In this document: positions 63,306 to 64,000 of the stretch, piece after piece | How positions within the stretch are numbered: the stretch's first letter is position 1 | How the letters are laid out: the number at the start of each line of letters is the position of its first letter | Assembly (NCBI GenBank): GCA_963709085.1 | Contig: CAVPVB010000018.1 | Coordinates: 1-64,000 of the forward strand | Direction: 5' to 3' | DNA length: 64,000 nt | Source: Rhodovastum sp963709085 | Lineage (GTDB): Bacteria > Pseudomonadota > Alphaproteobacteria > Acetobacterales > Acetobacteraceae | The notes under the pieces: generated by a model | The model's input: the letters and a program-made list of their open reading frames with translations, nothing else | Told to the model about the DNA's origin: nothing | The model's database searches: none | Made by a program: the position numbers and the translations under genes

Positions 63306-63849
63306 TTGACGATGAGTCTACCAACGCCGTCTGAAACGGTTGGGAAGCTACAGACCTCGCTACAGGCGAAAGCTAAGGCTGAACCAGCCTTTCGCTTCTA
63401 TGCCCTCTGGGACAAGGTCTATCGCAAGGAACGTCCTACTGGAAGCCTATCTCCGCTGCCGCGCCAACGCGGGAGCGGCGGGGGTGGACAGGGAGACGTT
63501 CGAGCAGATCGAGGCCCGGGGACGGGAGCAATGGCTGGAAACGCTGCGGGAGGAGCTGATCTCCGGGCGCTATGTCCCCCAGCCCCTGCTGCGCGTATGG
63601 ATACCGAAGAGCAACGGAGGCCAGCGGCCTCTCGGCATTCCGTCCATCTGCGACCGCGTGGTACAGATGGCGGCGGTGCTGGTCATAGGCCCCATCTTCG
63701 AGGTGGACCTGCTGCCACAGCAGTACGGCTTTCGCCCCGGGCTGGACGCCAAGACGGCTCTCCGACGGGTCTATTGGCATGTGACGCAGCATGGGCGGCG
63801 GGAGGTAGTGGACGCGGACTTACGCGACTATTTCGATCATGCATGTTGA
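63306..63849 (+). pseudogene. Group II intron maturase, copy 2, frameshifted and truncated
   Basis: The gene starts as copy 1 does (TMSLPTPSETVGKLQTSLQA, FRFYALWDKVYRK). One extra base near 63428 shifts the frame; the protein resumes as VLLEAYLRCRANAGAAGVDR, LLRVWIPKSNGGQRPLGIPS and FEVDLLPQQYGFRPGLDAKT. It then breaks at VDADLRDYF (63834), where copy 1 has TSIPHHALM. The YADD active site is lost. The divergence from copy 1 (for example VLLEAYLR against VLAEAFAR) shows that the two introns are related but not a fresh duplicate. Confidence 0.88.
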
Positions 63850-64000
63850 TACCCTCTTCAAGAAGCCGTCTCTGGATGGAAAGTGAGGTGCTCAACCTCG
63901 CCAGTCCTGAGTTTCTGCAAGTCGGTCAAGGTGTCGGGCGTATCAGGGAAGAGGTACAAGCCCGAGCTCTTGTCACGTAGGATCGCAATAGTACCATTGT
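63835..64000. other. Start of an unidentified insertion at the window end
   Basis: After 63834 the intron sequence is replaced by GATCATGCATGTTGATACCC and what follows, with lower GC. The frames are short and none is recognised. It may be the end of another insertion sequence or the edge of a deletion. Confidence 0.4.

Larger units (their letters stand above)
58216..63834 (+). mobile_element. Group II intron, copy 2, split by IS21-family element and truncated
   Basis: The first part, 58216-58518, matches 56210-56515 nearly base for base. The IS21-family element occupies 58519-63098. The intron resumes at 63099 with CACGGGACATGAATGG, in register with copy 1, and goes on into the maturase gene until 63834, where the match stops and other DNA begins. 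No domain V is present for this copy, so it cannot splice. Confidence 0.9.

Noticed and set aside
1..64000. tRNA, rRNA or riboswitch genes
   Set aside because: I looked for cloverleaf-like and conserved rRNA stretches and saw none; only the intron domain V is a recognisable structured RNA.

Overview
The window is GC-rich DNA of an alphaproteobacterium, possibly Rhodospirillales/Acetobacteraceae. That placement rests on overall gene style, not on a marker gene. Partition, mobilization and coupling genes, many insertion sequences and no rRNA, tRNA or core ribosomal genes suggest a plasmid, megaplasmid or integrated mobile region.

Layout. 1-2.05 kb: end of a frameshifted ParB-like gene and a small hypothetical gene. 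2.2-8.2 kb: a large periplasmic-sensor hybrid histidine kinase cut in two by an ISAs1-family element (4391-5608, 10-bp target duplication), with an IS4-family element (6753-8218) beside its 5' end. 8.8-10.5 kb: ribbon-helix-helix regulator and PHB-depolymerase-type esterase. 10.7-13.1 kb: a dnaE2 remnant, then three nucleoid-protein genes (HU, H1-like, HU with basic tail). 13.4-16.2 kb: membrane and hypothetical genes. 16.4-23.5 kb: a mobilization module (TraM/TraL/TraK-like genes, a 469-bp tandem duplication carrying 12-bp GTTCCC repeats, an amber-interrupted small gene, a MobF relaxase-helicase). 23.6-26.1 kb: NnrS, hemerythrin and membrane genes that look like a nitric-oxide response set. 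26.1-29.0 kb: VirD4 coupling protein and a 5'-truncated VirB11. 29.0-33.7 kb: IS pile-up (DDE element fragment, IS630 with a second IS630 nested inside, ISKra4).

34.4-52.5 kb is a surface-glycan island. It holds two glycosyltransferases, a Kdo supply operon (kdsA-kdsB-kpsF), two sulfotransferase/AlgX-like fusions, two paralogues of an unrecognised cupin-like family, a secreted beta-helix protein with a possible leader ORF and operator, a GT8-like transferase, a methyltransferase and a TPR protein. The paired paralogues make it the best candidate for an undescribed glycan-modification system.

52.9-64 kb is a second mobile pile-up: IS remnant, a second inverted copy of the DDE element, a Tn3-family transposase remnant, two group II introns joined head to tail without a spacer, and a 4580-bp four-gene IS21-family element (Zn-ribbon, ParB-like, istA, istB) inside the second intron. 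The last 166 bases belong to another insertion that is not identifiable here.

Six genes show a net +1 frameshift, which points either to widespread decay or to a systematic single-base insertion error in the assembly.
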